Shown: positions 16,503-24,767, numbered from the stretch's first letter. The stretch: DNA of 48,223 nucleotides from JBEBVQ01 sp964636205 (GCA_964636205.1 CAZWPF010000009.1:1-48223); one strand, 5' to 3'. Program-made: numbers and translations. The notes: generated by a model not told the origin, from the letters alone.

Positions 16503-17546
16503 TTATCGTTCCGCAAACCGAGGATCAGTAATAAAGCTATGATCTGTAAGCGTCTCCAAAAATCTTATAATATCTTTCTTTTCTTCCTCATTTAAAGGAA
16601 GCCCGTTGACTAAGAGTGGATCAGCTCCTGGATGAGGTCCGGAGGTATAATGATCCAGCACTTGCTCCAAGGTCTCAAAGCGACCGTCGTGCATATACGG
16701 ACGGGTAACTGATACATTCCTTAATGAAGGAACTTTAAAAAGATACTTCTCAGCCGGATTACCCGTGGTTGTCGCCCTTCCCCAATCATCAAAAGCCGGA
16801 TTAGGAATTAACCCGTTGTTGCGGTAGGAGAAATCGGTAAACAACGGCCCCTTATGGCAATTGGTACAATGAGTCTGGAATAATTGCATTCCGCGTTGCT
16901 CAGCGATGGTGAGTTCTCCATCGGGTTCCCCACGCAAATAGCGATCATACCTGGATTTATCAGAGATCATGGTGCCCATAAACTGAGCAAAAGCTTTCAT
17001 TATTCTATCCGTCGTGATCTGCTCAGTGCCGAATGCTCTTTTAAACATGTTTCGGTAGGATGCATCTTCACTGAGCTTGGCGATGATGTTTTCAATATTT
17101 TCATCCATCTCTACCGGATCCCCAATCGGACGCAGGGGTTGTGACTCCAAGTCATGTACGCTGCCATCCCAGAATAAATCGGGATGCCAAGCCAGATTAA
17201 ATAGTCCCTGGGCATTGCGAGTTCCAAATTTGCCATCAATCCCATGACTTTGGGGATGGTCTAAGTTGGCAAATGCTGCAAATTGCTGGTGACAAGTACC
17301 ACAGGAAACTGAATTATCTCGCGAAAGACGGGGATCATAAAATAATCGGCGACCTAGTTCAAATCCGTCTCTGGAAATTGGATTCTCTTCAAATTGATAA
17401 ACAGGTTGTGGCCATCCCTCAGGTATATAAAAATCGACATCAGCCCCGTCAGGACTGATGTCGAATGAGGGATCAGTTGCACATCCTGCCCACTGGAGGC
17501 AGCAAGTCGTAACGACTAATATACAGACTATTATAAGCTTCTTCAC
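16503..17546 (-). CDS. Di-heme cytochrome c peroxidase/MbnH (MauG-like) protein
   Basis: The 347-residue envelope protein has two heme c sites, CGTCH at 82-86 and CTNCH at 227-231, in the arrangement of bacterial cytochrome c peroxidases and MauG. YMHDGRF at 284-290 provides the usual Met (M285) near the second heme. The N-terminus looks like a lipoprotein signal (LQWAGC, C22). Its neighbour upstream is an MbnP-like protein; MbnH enzymes in methanotrophs oxidise a Trp of MbnP to kynurenine to complete a copper site. On that basis I call this an MbnH-like partner rather than a simple peroxide scavenger, though the latter is possible. Confidence 0.88.
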   Translation of the reverse strand: MKKLIIVCILVVTTCCLQWAGCATDPSFDISPDGADVDFYIPEGWPQPVYQFEENPISRDGFELGRRLFYDPRLSRDNSVSCGTCHQQFAAFANLDHPQSHGIDGKFGTRNAQGLFNLAWHPDLFWDGSVHDLESQPLRPIGDPVEMDENIENIIAKLSEDASYRNMFKRAFGTEQITTDRIMKAFAQFMGTMISDKSRYDRYLRGEPDGELTIAEQRGMQLFQTHCTNCHKGPLFTDFSYRNNGLIPNPAFDDWGRATTTGNPAEKYLFKVPSLRNVSVTRPYMHDGRFETLEQVLDHYTSGPHPGADPLLVNGLPLNEEEKKDIIRFLETLTDHSFITDPRFAER

Positions 17547-17616
17547 AGTACTGTAAAGATACCTTTTTCTTTGTGGATAACCATATCAGTCATTCACGAT
17601 CGGTCAATACCGACGA

Positions 17617-18402
17617 TTAATCGGAAAAGCCACTGATCTCAAACATGCTGCGGTAATTTTCAGAGAGTTTCTTAGCATTTGCATTCGGCATATGAATGGT
17701 ATGCAGCTCCGAAAAATCAATGGTATGCGGATTTTTGAACCACTCCCCAAGATCAGCTTCAATCTTTAATTGAGCAGAGTTATCAATCAACTTCATGGTG
17801 TTCGGCAAATTAAGAGTTACCCGCTGTAAGGTATTATGCTCACCGGAAAATCCTCCGACATGATAAAGTAGTTTGCCATTGCTAGGTGATGCGGGAGCAT
17901 TGCCTTCGAATTTCGCCATGATATATCCGGTATTCCAATCCCAAAACATTCCGTGCACCGGATCCAAAGCGCCTGTTTGTGCGCCGGATACATTACGCAA
18001 ACTGTCCACACCAATCAAGAAGCTGATGGCATGATAACTGCCTTCAGGTATTTCTTTAATCTCGAACTTTAAGGATGAAGGGTCTTCTTCCTGAACCAAG
18101 AAATATGTTTCCGGTGCGGAATAGTCCGGATTGCCATCTCCGTGAAATTTAAAATTACTCAGGTAATAGCTCATCTTGGTTACCTGAAAGGAATCTCCGT
18201 TTTCGTTGATATACCAACTGCTATTTAATTGCAACGGTGCTCCATTTACCACATGGTTGAGCTCCACTTTTAATGTGCCTTTGCCCCCAACAATCGGATT
18301 ATTATCTCCCCCCGGTTGCGGTTCTTCTTTTTTCTTGCAGGCACCCAACAATACCACACCCATGAACAAAAGGGTAGTGGCCTGAACGATTCTCTTTTTC
18401 AT
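17617..18402 (-). CDS. MbnP-like copper-binding lipoprotein
   Basis: The 261-residue lipoprotein (signal VVLLGAC, lipidated C22) has the MbnP-type beta-sandwich pattern: KGTLKVELNHVVNG near 41-54, YYLSNFKF near 79-86, GSYHAISFLIGVDS near 121-134, and the highly typical DPVHGMFWDWNTGYIMAKFEG around 147-167. W154 or W156 there is the candidate for enzymatic conversion to kynurenine by the adjacent di-heme protein. Methanotroph MbnP binds copper in the periplasm. The gene lies 70 bp upstream of the di-heme gene. No methanobactin precursor or mbnB/mbnC gene is visible in the window. Confidence 0.85.
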   Translation of the reverse strand: MKKRIVQATTLLFMGVVLLGACKKKEEPQPGGDNNPIVGGKGTLKVELNHVVNGAPLQLNSSWYINENGDSFQVTKMSYYLSNFKFHGDGNPDYSAPETYFLVQEEDPSSLKFEIKEIPEGSYHAISFLIGVDSLRNVSGAQTGALDPVHGMFWDWNTGYIMAKFEGNAPASPSNGKLLYHVGGFSGEHNTLQRVTLNLPNTMKLIDNSAQLKIEADLGEWFKNPHTIDFSELHTIHMPNANAKKLSENYRSMFEISGFSD

Positions 18403-18448
18403 AACTTATAATTTATTAGTGAATAATCTAATTTGTCAGTGTTTATAT

Positions 18449-18868
18449 TTAAGGATTTAAAATGAAATCAACAGATTCGCTGACCGTCTTGCCATCGTGA
18501 TCAATAATGGCAGTAATTGTCAGTCTGGCCGCTATCCTTTCTCCGGAAGTCCCCGTCCATTCCCAATGCTCATGGATGTCCAACTCTTTTTCATGTTTGT
18601 GCGACTCGTCTTCAGCGAGGATTGTCCCTCCATTCCGGTCTACAATTTGCCAGTTGTATCCATGCAGAGCGACCGGACTACTTATATGAGCATTGATGTG
18701 TACAGTGCTGCCTGATTCATACTCAGCATCGACTTTCGGTTCTATGATTTCAATCTTGGTATCATCTTCGATCGAAGGAGCGATTTCTTTGTTTTTCTTA
18801 CAGGAAATGAAAATGGTGACCAGTCCTAAGATGACTGTAATACTTATTATACTGATGCGTTTGGACAT
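18449..18868 (-). CDS. His-rich lipoprotein, DUF4625-like
   Basis: The 139-residue lipoprotein has the signal TIFISC (lipidated C23) and an immunoglobulin-like beta domain starting IEIIEPKVDAEYESGSTVHI, resembling the DUF4625 family. Its loop DESHKHEKELDIHEHWEW (87-104) holds H90, H92, H99 and H101, a plausible metal site. It sits 11 bp downstream of the outer-membrane protein gene and 46 bp upstream of the MbnP-like gene, within one operon. The function is unknown; metal binding is inference from the His cluster and context. Confidence 0.75.
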   Translation of the reverse strand: MSKRISIISITVILGLVTIFISCKKNKEIAPSIEDDTKIEIIEPKVDAEYESGSTVHINAHISSPVALHGYNWQIVDRNGGTILAEDESHKHEKELDIHEHWEWTGTSGERIAARLTITAIIDHDGKTVSESVDFILNP

Positions 18869-18879
18869 GTTGTGAATGT

Positions 18880-19800
18880 TTAAAATAAGAATTGAATTTG
18901 TGTTTCGTAGCGGTTTTTACTGGTTACTAAGCCTCCGGCGTAATTTTCTTTAACCGGCACACTGACCAGTGCTTGCAGGGCTATCGGACCATAATAGGCA
19001 CCGATTCCGACATGTGTATAAAGCTGGTATCCGCCGCTATAGGGGTTCTTCAACTGATAATCATAGTGCTCCCAATCCTGAGCCGACCACTCATATCGAA
19101 CCCCGGCTTGTGGAAGCCAGTTGACGCTTCCTGTTTTATCCCAAAAGAATAAACTATAACTGTTACTTACACGGTCGCCATATTTATAACCTCGGGGGTT
19201 TACTGTAGGCAATCGGTACATCGCATCGGTATTGATGCCCCATTTGCCATAGCGGAGGGTGTAATTCAGATTAAACAGAAAATCCCAAGATCCGGTGCCC
19301 GGCTGCATATTCGAAAGAATTAAGCCTTCGCTATTGGTATGGTGATTACTCCCAGTGGGTAATTTAATGCCGCCTCCGATCAGGAGATTATGTTTTAGCA
19401 TTCTGCTGCCGCTATCGGCATTGTTCCATATCATATAATTGGCGAGCAACTGCACATCCCCAATGCCGGAGATAGGTGTGCGTACACCCGCTTCTTTTAC
19501 AGAATTGAAATGATAGGGTACAAATGCAAATAGTTGTATCCTTTCGGTTGGATAATATCGACCCCAAGCGGTTAGACTTTGAAAATAGTCTTTGGCTTCC
19601 ATAGGTGTCGATGATCCAAAAACTTCGGGATGGAGACTATTAAACTCCTGATACTTATAACTGAGTCCCGCAAAGTTTTGTTGGTATTGCGGAAGAATGC
19701 CTAAATAACTTCCTGTAGCGGCACAGCCACATACGTCACAAGCTACGGCTTTACCCACTGATAAAATCAGCAAGCAGACGCCGCTTATCCATTGTTTCAT
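18880..19800 (-). CDS. Outer-membrane beta-barrel protein with N-terminal CDVCGC motif
   Basis: The 306-residue protein has a signal peptide ending about residue 20 (SVGKAVA), directly followed by CDVCGCAATGSYLG, placing C21, C24 and C26 at the mature N-terminus. The rest shows alternating amphipathic strands rich in Tyr/Trp and ends in a Phe (ETQIQFLF), as expected of an outer-membrane barrel. Related Bacteroidota proteins are annotated as outer-membrane transporters, and they often keep this Cys motif. In this operon it could be a metal-sensing or -transporting channel (inference). It follows the small membrane protein gene by 53 bp. Confidence 0.78.
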   Translation of the reverse strand: MKQWISGVCLLILSVGKAVACDVCGCAATGSYLGILPQYQQNFAGLSYKYQEFNSLHPEVFGSSTPMEAKDYFQSLTAWGRYYPTERIQLFAFVPYHFNSVKEAGVRTPISGIGDVQLLANYMIWNNADSGSRMLKHNLLIGGGIKLPTGSNHHTNSEGLILSNMQPGTGSWDFLFNLNYTLRYGKWGINTDAMYRLPTVNPRGYKYGDRVSNSYSLFFWDKTGSVNWLPQAGVRYEWSAQDWEHYDYQLKNPYSGGYQLYTHVGIGAYYGPIALQALVSVPVKENYAGGLVTSKNRYETQIQFLF

Positions 19801-19853
19801 TCAATAAGGATTAAGCGATGAGCAAAAAGAATAACTAATTCGACGGATCTGAA

Positions 19854-20240
19854 TTAGCAGGCCGGTGGGTGGAAGATTGCTGAGACTGGCGTGTAGCCGA
19901 CAAAATGCGGTACTCGGGGATTGTGAACGTTCTTTGCCGGAAAGGCTTTGTGTATGACAATCGCCGATTCCTCAAACAAAAGCAGGTCGGTAATCTCCGC
20001 TTTCTGAGTTTTGTTGGGTAAATGATGGGTTCCCGATTGGTCCTGACTATCGTTGGTCTTCTCCAGTTGTTTGCTCAGCTGACAACGACCATTACATTTG
20101 GATTGGGGTTTGGATTTGTTGACGCAAAGCTCGTTGGCAATATAATCTCGGTTGAGATTAAACCATGCAAATACACCTAATTGAACGGTGCACTGATAGA
20201 TCAGACTGATCAACACGATTATGGAAACCAGAGTCCGCAT
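19854..20240 (-). CDS. Small membrane protein with C-x9-CNGRC motif
   Basis: The 128-residue protein has one N-terminal hydrophobic helix (about 4-27), then FAWFNLNRDYIANELCVNKSKP and a cysteine motif with C39, C49 and C53 (SKCNGRCQLSKQL), similar to a family of unnamed small Bacteroidota proteins. The mature part lies outside the cytoplasm if the helix is an uncleaved anchor; it has several His residues later (THHLP, VIHKAF) and a C-terminal Cys. It is the first gene of the six-gene metal operon, just behind a good -7 element. The biochemical role is unknown. Confidence 0.72.
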   Translation of the reverse strand: MRTLVSIIVLISLIYQCTVQLGVFAWFNLNRDYIANELCVNKSKPQSKCNGRCQLSKQLEKTNDSQDQSGTHHLPNKTQKAEITDLLLFEESAIVIHKAFPAKNVHNPRVPHFVGYTPVSAIFHPPAC

Positions 20241-20247
20241 GGCGCGG

Positions 20248-20255
20248 CAAAGTTA
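20248..20255 (-). promoter_or_regulatory. -7 element of the 20240-16167 operon
   Basis: On the minus strand this reads TAACTTTG, an exact TAnnTTTG match, only 7 bp before the ATG at 20240, so the transcript would be almost leaderless. No convincing -33 box or operator palindrome was seen next to it. Confidence 0.6.
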
Positions 20256-20314
20256 ACAAACAATTTTGATAGGTATGTGGTTCGGATTTTTCAATGCAAA
20301 TGCTGACTAGTACG

Positions 20315-21985
20315 TTAATACATATGATGCATTTCGGGCAGGGCTTGTAACAGTTTACGGGTGTACGGATGTTGTGGATTGTCGAAAATGTTTGCAGTGT
20401 ATCCGCTTTCGACAATAGAGCCCTTATTCATAATCATTACCCGATCGCTGATATGGCGGATTACTGCCAGATCATGAGAAATAAATAAGTAGGTCAGTCC
20501 GAATTCTTCTTGCAAATCTTTCATCAAGTTTAATATTTGCGCTTGCACGCTCACATCCAATGCAGAGACAGATTCATCGCATATCAACAGCTCAGGTTTA
20601 AGGGCTAATGCTCTGGCGATGCCAATCCGTTGACGCTGACCGCCGGAAAACTCATGCGGGTATTTGTCGTATGCGGTTTGTGGCAATCCTGCTAAATCCA
20701 ATAATCTAAGTACTTCTTTCTTTCTTTGACCCGAGGTTACAATCCGGTGGACGCTTAGGGGTTCTTCTATGGCGGCGCCCACTGTAAGTCGGGGGTTTAA
20801 TGAAGAAGAAGGGTCTTGAAATACCATTTGAATCTTTTTCCTGATCTGCTTCCAATCGATCGACTTTGCTTCTGCTAAGTCGTAGTCCAGGAATTTAACC
20901 GATCCACTGCTGATGGGGGTGAGTCCGACTAACGCCCTTCCGATAGTGCTCTTCCCACACCCTGATTCACCCGCTAATCCGAGCACTTCGCCTTTGTTTA
21001 TATGGAAGTTTACATTGTTTACTGCTTTAAAAAAGGCTGTCGCACTACCGGCCCAATTGCTCTTTACCGGGTACCAAATATTTAGTTCGGTAATTTCAAT
21101 CAGTTTTTCCTGTTCCCGTTTTTGTTCGGACATTGGCTTGCTCTCCTTTAGTTTTATATCGCCAGGTCGTGATTCAGGCTGTAGAAAGTCGGACACCAGG
21201 GGAAGTCTGCCGCCCACATGTTCTTTCGAGGGTCGACATTGGAGTAGTGCTCTGGTGTATGGATGCTTTGGACTTGTCAGTACTTCTTGGGCATCACCAT
21301 ATTCCTGCATTTTTCCCTGATACATCACTAACACTTTATCGGCGATGATCTGGGCGATACCAAGATCATGCGTGATAAACAGGATTGAAGTTTTGTATGT
21401 TGTTTGCAATTCTTGCATCAACTGCAGTATCTCCTGTTGTACTGTTACATCTAGTGCGGTGGTTGGTTCGTCGGCAATTAACAAAGAAGGCTGGTTGCAC
21501 ATGGCCATTGCAATCATCACCCTTTGTTTCTGTCCTCCCGAAATCTGGTGCGGGTATCGGTGAAATATTTTCTCCGGTTCAGGAAGTTGTACACGCGAGA
21601 GCCAGTCCAAAGCGATGACGCGAGCTTTTTTAGCAGAAGTTTTTTGATGAATCAGTATGCTCTCTGTGAGTTGCTCTCCGATTTTCATCACCGGATTTAG
21701 TGCACTCATAGGTTCCTGAAACACCATTCCGATATCCTTACCACGGACCGGCTGCGGAGTGGTAATCCCTTTCAATTCTATAGAACCTGTTTGGATGGCC
21801 GCTGTCGGCAGGAGTCCCATAATCGCAAGCGCAGTCAGAGATTTACCTGAACCGCTTTCTCCGACTATCGCAGTGGTTTTGCCTTTTTCCAGCTGGAACG
21901 ATAAATTCTGAACAGCCAGCAGTTCGTTATAACCGGCAAAACGGATATTGAGATCAGATACGGTTAATAAGGGATCGGTCGGCAT
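20315..21985 (-). CDS. Fused double ABC ATPase of a peptide/microcin-type transporter (YejF-like)
   Basis: The 556-residue protein contains two complete ATP-binding cassettes. The first has Walker A GESGSGKSLT, Q-loop VFQEPMSALNP, signature SGGQKQRV and Walker B LLIADEPTTALDV. The second has GESGCGKST, VFQDPSSSLNP, SGGQRQRIGIARAL and LLICDESVSALDV. This OppD-OppF fusion is the YejF/GsiA layout. It would energise uptake of peptides or glutathione-like compounds, but no permease or binding protein gene is in the window. Its ATG overlaps the stop of AMP nucleosidase (TAATG), so translation is likely coupled. Confidence 0.93.
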   Translation of the reverse strand: MPTDPLLTVSDLNIRFAGYNELLAVQNLSFQLEKGKTTAIVGESGSGKSLTALAIMGLLPTAAIQTGSIELKGITTPQPVRGKDIGMVFQEPMSALNPVMKIGEQLTESILIHQKTSAKKARVIALDWLSRVQLPEPEKIFHRYPHQISGGQKQRVMIAMAMCNQPSLLIADEPTTALDVTVQQEILQLMQELQTTYKTSILFITHDLGIAQIIADKVLVMYQGKMQEYGDAQEVLTSPKHPYTRALLQCRPSKEHVGGRLPLVSDFLQPESRPGDIKLKESKPMSEQKREQEKLIEITELNIWYPVKSNWAGSATAFFKAVNNVNFHINKGEVLGLAGESGCGKSTIGRALVGLTPISSGSVKFLDYDLAEAKSIDWKQIRKKIQMVFQDPSSSLNPRLTVGAAIEEPLSVHRIVTSGQRKKEVLRLLDLAGLPQTAYDKYPHEFSGGQRQRIGIARALALKPELLICDESVSALDVSVQAQILNLMKDLQEEFGLTYLFISHDLAVIRHISDRVMIMNKGSIVESGYTANIFDNPQHPYTRKLLQALPEMHHMY

Positions 21986-22755
21986 TAGAATCGCATATGT
22001 TTGACGGTAAGTCGATGATCAATTAGCTGACGTAAGGAATCTATGCCTATTCTAAGATGAGGTTCCAATAGTTTAAGGGTAACTGCTCTATCACTGACCG
22101 CTGTCTTAACACCTTCGGGAGTCATAGGTTGGTCAGACACCAAGAGCAGGGCACCCGTAGGGATCTGGTTATAGAACCCGACCGAGAAGATGGTTGCCGT
22201 TTCCATGTCGATGGCCATCGCACGGATCTGCTTCAAATAGGATTTGAACTCGTTGTCGTGCTCCCAAACTCTTCGGTTGGTAGTGTAAACCGTACCGGTC
22301 CAATAATCTCTTTCATATTCTCTGATCGTAGTAGAAATTGCTTTTTGCAACGCAAATGAGGGCAAAGCCGGTACCTCTGGTGGGAAATAATCATTACTGG
22401 TCCCCTCTCCACGAATGGCTGCAATGGGTAAAATCAGATCGCCCACCTTATTCTTGGCTTTTAGTCCGCCACATTTTCCAAGAAATAAAACTGCTTTCGG
22501 TTTAATAGAACTGAGCAGATCCATGATGGTGGCTGCTCCCGGACTCCCCATTCCGAAATTGATAATGGTGATCCCATCCGCGGTAGCGCAAGTCATTGGC
22601 CCATTCTCACCCAAGACCGGCACATTGTGGATTTCGGCAAATAGGTGTACATAACGACTGAAATTACACAGCAGGATGTATTTGCCAAATTTAGTCAATG
22701 GTTGACCGGTATATCTGGGTAGCCAGTTTTTTACTATATCCGCTTTGGTTTTCAT
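21985..22755 (-). CDS. amn: AMP nucleosidase
   Basis: The 256-residue protein has a nucleoside phosphorylase fold: INFGMGSPGAATIMDLL (about 70-86), FLGKCGGLKAKNKVGDLILP (91-110), RAMAIDMETATIFSVG (about 178-193) and LLLVSDQPMTPEGVK. It hydrolyses AMP to adenine and ribose 5-phosphate. It is shorter than the E. coli enzyme because it lacks the N-terminal regulatory domain; this short form is normal in Bacteroidota. Its stop overlaps the ATG of the ABC gene, and a clear -7 element lies 18 bp upstream. Confidence 0.92.
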   Translation of the reverse strand: MKTKADIVKNWLPRYTGQPLTKFGKYILLCNFSRYVHLFAEIHNVPVLGENGPMTCATADGITIINFGMGSPGAATIMDLLSSIKPKAVLFLGKCGGLKAKNKVGDLILPIAAIRGEGTSNDYFPPEVPALPSFALQKAISTTIREYERDYWTGTVYTTNRRVWEHDNEFKSYLKQIRAMAIDMETATIFSVGFYNQIPTGALLLVSDQPMTPEGVKTAVSDRAVTLKLLEPHLRIGIDSLRQLIDHRLTVKHMRF

Positions 22756-22773
22756 CTGGATTTATTAGTTGTT

Positions 22774-22781
22774 CAAATATA
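22774..22781 (-). promoter_or_regulatory. -7 element for amn
   Basis: The minus strand reads TATATTTG, an exact TAnnTTTG match, 18 bp before the amn ATG. Confidence 0.5.
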
Positions 22782-22832
22782 AGCTTTAAGCGTGGTTTCG
22801 GTTTGCTTCAGGGCATCTTGGGAATTAGGGTG

Positions 22833-22840
22833 TACTTTTG
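22833..22840 (+). promoter_or_regulatory. -7 element for the heme A synthase gene
   Basis: TACTTTTG matches TAnnTTTG and lies 17 bp before the ATG at 22858. It falls inside the longer open frame from 22792, so that upstream start is unlikely. Confidence 0.6.
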
Positions 22841-22857
22841 CAGGCAAATATATTAAT

Positions 22858-23937
22858 ATGGTGGACGCGCAAAAGAATAGGGCTATAGCCATCTGGTTGA
22901 TAATCGGGGTGGTAATGATAATCGGACAGATTTTGCTCGGTGGAATTACTCGTCTCACCGGTTCCGGGTTGTCAATCACCGAATGGAAGCCGATTCTGGG
23001 TGCCGTACCGCCAATGAATGAAGCAGATTGGCAGGAAGCTTTTGATAAATATAAGCAGATCGCACAGTTTCAGTATCTGAACAGCGATTATACGCTAAGC
23101 GATTTTAAAGCAATCTATTTCTGGGAATGGATGCACCGGCAGTGGGGAAGACTGATAGGACTGGTATTTGCATTTGGATTTGTCTGGTTTTTGGTAAAGC
23201 GCTATTTCCGAAAAGAAATGATTGCTCCTTTGATAATCTTGTTTTTGTTGGGTGGATTGCAAGGAGCTATAGGCTGGATTATGGTTAAGAGCGGACTGAA
23301 TGACACGGACTTGTATGTGAGTCATATCCGTCTTTCCATTCATTTTATGGCTGCATTGATATTGTTATGTTATACTTTATGGTTTGCCCTGAAATTGCTG
23401 ATACCCGAATCCCAAAAAATGGTGCATCGGAAATTATGGAATTTCAATGTGTTGACGATGATACTGCTGAGCGTTCAATTGGTGTATGGTGCCTTTATGG
23501 CGGGTTTACGCGCAGCACCGGCAGCACCTACCTGGCCAAAGATTAATAACGGTTGGTGGGTTGATCAGGCGAGTAGCTACGGTAATAGGAGTTTTCAAGG
23601 ATTGCAAAAAATTACGGATCATCCAATCGTGGTGCATATCATCCACAGAAACCTGGCTTATCTGCTATTCATTGTTGTGATAATCGGAGCGGTATGGTTA
23701 TACAGAGCGTCAGTTAAAGAAGGCAAGACATTAATAAGGCGGGCCTCTATCTGGCCCGTCATTCTGGTTACTTTACAAGTGTTACTGGGCATTTTTACCG
23801 TGATTAACGGATCTAAAATGGCCCTAGATAAGTTTGGAATCTTCGAACTGTACGCACAATCTCACCAGTTTGTCGCCATGCTGCTGGTGATGGCCATTAC
23901 AATTAATCTCTATCTGGTACGCAGATCATTCAAATAG
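22858..23937 (+). CDS. ctaA: Heme A synthase (COX15/CtaA)
   Basis: The 359-residue inner-membrane protein has eight predicted helices and the COX15 signatures LLGGITRLTGSGLSITEWKPI (heme-side loop after helix 1), FYFWEWMHRQWGRLIG-type heme-ligand His (IYFWEWMHRQWG) and HIIHRNLAYLLF further on. It oxidises the C8 methyl of heme O to make heme A for aa3-type oxidases. I start it at 22858, since the promoter lies just upstream and the protein then begins MVDAQKNRAIAIWL as in relatives; the in-frame ATG at 22792 would add 22 unlikely residues. Confidence 0.93.
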   Translation: MVDAQKNRAIAIWLIIGVVMIIGQILLGGITRLTGSGLSITEWKPILGAVPPMNEADWQEAFDKYKQIAQFQYLNSDYTLSDFKAIYFWEWMHRQWGRLIGLVFAFGFVWFLVKRYFRKEMIAPLIILFLLGGLQGAIGWIMVKSGLNDTDLYVSHIRLSIHFMAALILLCYTLWFALKLLIPESQKMVHRKLWNFNVLTMILLSVQLVYGAFMAGLRAAPAAPTWPKINNGWWVDQASSYGNRSFQGLQKITDHPIVVHIIHRNLAYLLFIVVIIGAVWLYRASVKEGKTLIRRASIWPVILVTLQVLLGIFTVINGSKMALDKFGIFELYAQSHQFVAMLLVMAITINLYLVRRSFK

Positions 23938-23961
23938 ATTGACCGCCGCCGGTTGATGTGC

Positions 23962-24702
23962 TTACATGGTAAGGGTTGTTTTCTTATTAGTTTCTTTTTT
24001 ATGCTTGCCATGGTAAAGATCCATACCCAGACTCAACAGAATTAAGTTGGATTTTTTGTATCCCAGATAAGGTTGGAATATGTGATTATCATGACCCGGC
24101 ATGGGCATAGAAAAATCAGGATTCATGAAATTGCCCGGATAATATTGTAGTTTGACAGTGAATCCCGGATTAGCAGATACCCCCGCAAAGAAATAAGGCA
24201 AAAAGGCAGGAGTCCTTTCGCTAAACCATTCGTTGAATTTTTCTTTATCTCCGCGATGAACAAATCCTTTCTCCCTATAGTTGAAAGGTACATCTACCCC
24301 TCCGCCAAAGAATACAAAGTTTTTAGCATGCAGTTTGCCCAGTTTTATACCTAGCGGTGCGCCAATGGTATATACCCGGCGTTTAACGGTGCTATCCGCA
24401 AATTTTTCAATAAAGCCAATGTTCTTGATATTGGCTCCTGATAACAAACCAACATACTGGTTAAAATCAAAATGGAGACTGAATCCAAAATTGATATAGG
24501 AAAATCTTAATGTGGTAAGTTTTTCCGATTTGCCGAGATGTTGTACCAGAGCAGTTGAAAATACTGCAGCATCCGAATTAGAACCCCAGTACAGGCGGTT
24601 GTACGGTGTAGTTTTGCTGTCTGTTGCCTCGTCCTGAGCGAATGTTGATTGAAAAGCCGGCAGGCAAAACAGCGTACACATTATAAGATGTCGAAAGGTC
24701 AT
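23962..24702 (-). CDS. Secreted outer-membrane beta-barrel protein, unknown function
   Basis: The 246-residue protein has a signal peptide (MTFRHLIMCTLFCLPAFQSTFAQ). The remainder consists of alternating short amphipathic strands with Gly turns (LRFSYINFGFSLHFDF, FFGGGVDVPFNY, LILLSLGMDLYHG), as in the PorT/OmpW-type barrels common in Bacteroidota. The C-terminus is Lys-rich instead of ending in an aromatic residue. It converges with ctaA (24 bp gap). No specific family is recognised. Confidence 0.65.
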   Translation of the reverse strand: MTFRHLIMCTLFCLPAFQSTFAQDEATDSKTTPYNRLYWGSNSDAAVFSTALVQHLGKSEKLTTLRFSYINFGFSLHFDFNQYVGLLSGANIKNIGFIEKFADSTVKRRVYTIGAPLGIKLGKLHAKNFVFFGGGVDVPFNYREKGFVHRGDKEKFNEWFSERTPAFLPYFFAGVSANPGFTVKLQYYPGNFMNPDFSMPMPGHDNHIFQPYLGYKKSNLILLSLGMDLYHGKHKKETNKKTTLTM

Positions 24703-24759
24703 GACAAAGTATTTGCTGTAAATATAGGAATATTAAAGCTGTAAAAATTTCAGGCCAAT

Positions 24760-24767
24760 TATCTTTG
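24760..24767 (+). promoter_or_regulatory. -7 element for lon
   Basis: TATCTTTG is an exact TAnnTTTG match, 65 bp upstream of the lon ATG, leaving a leader of about 60 nt. Confidence 0.5.

Noticed and set aside
16167..20240. Complete methanobactin cluster
   Set aside because: No short Cys-containing precursor peptide and no mbnB/mbnC-like genes are found in or between the genes; only MbnP- and MbnH-like members are present.
22792..22857. Upstream ATG of the heme A synthase frame
   Set aside because: The 22 extra residues are unlike the family and the -7 element at 22833-22840 lies within them.
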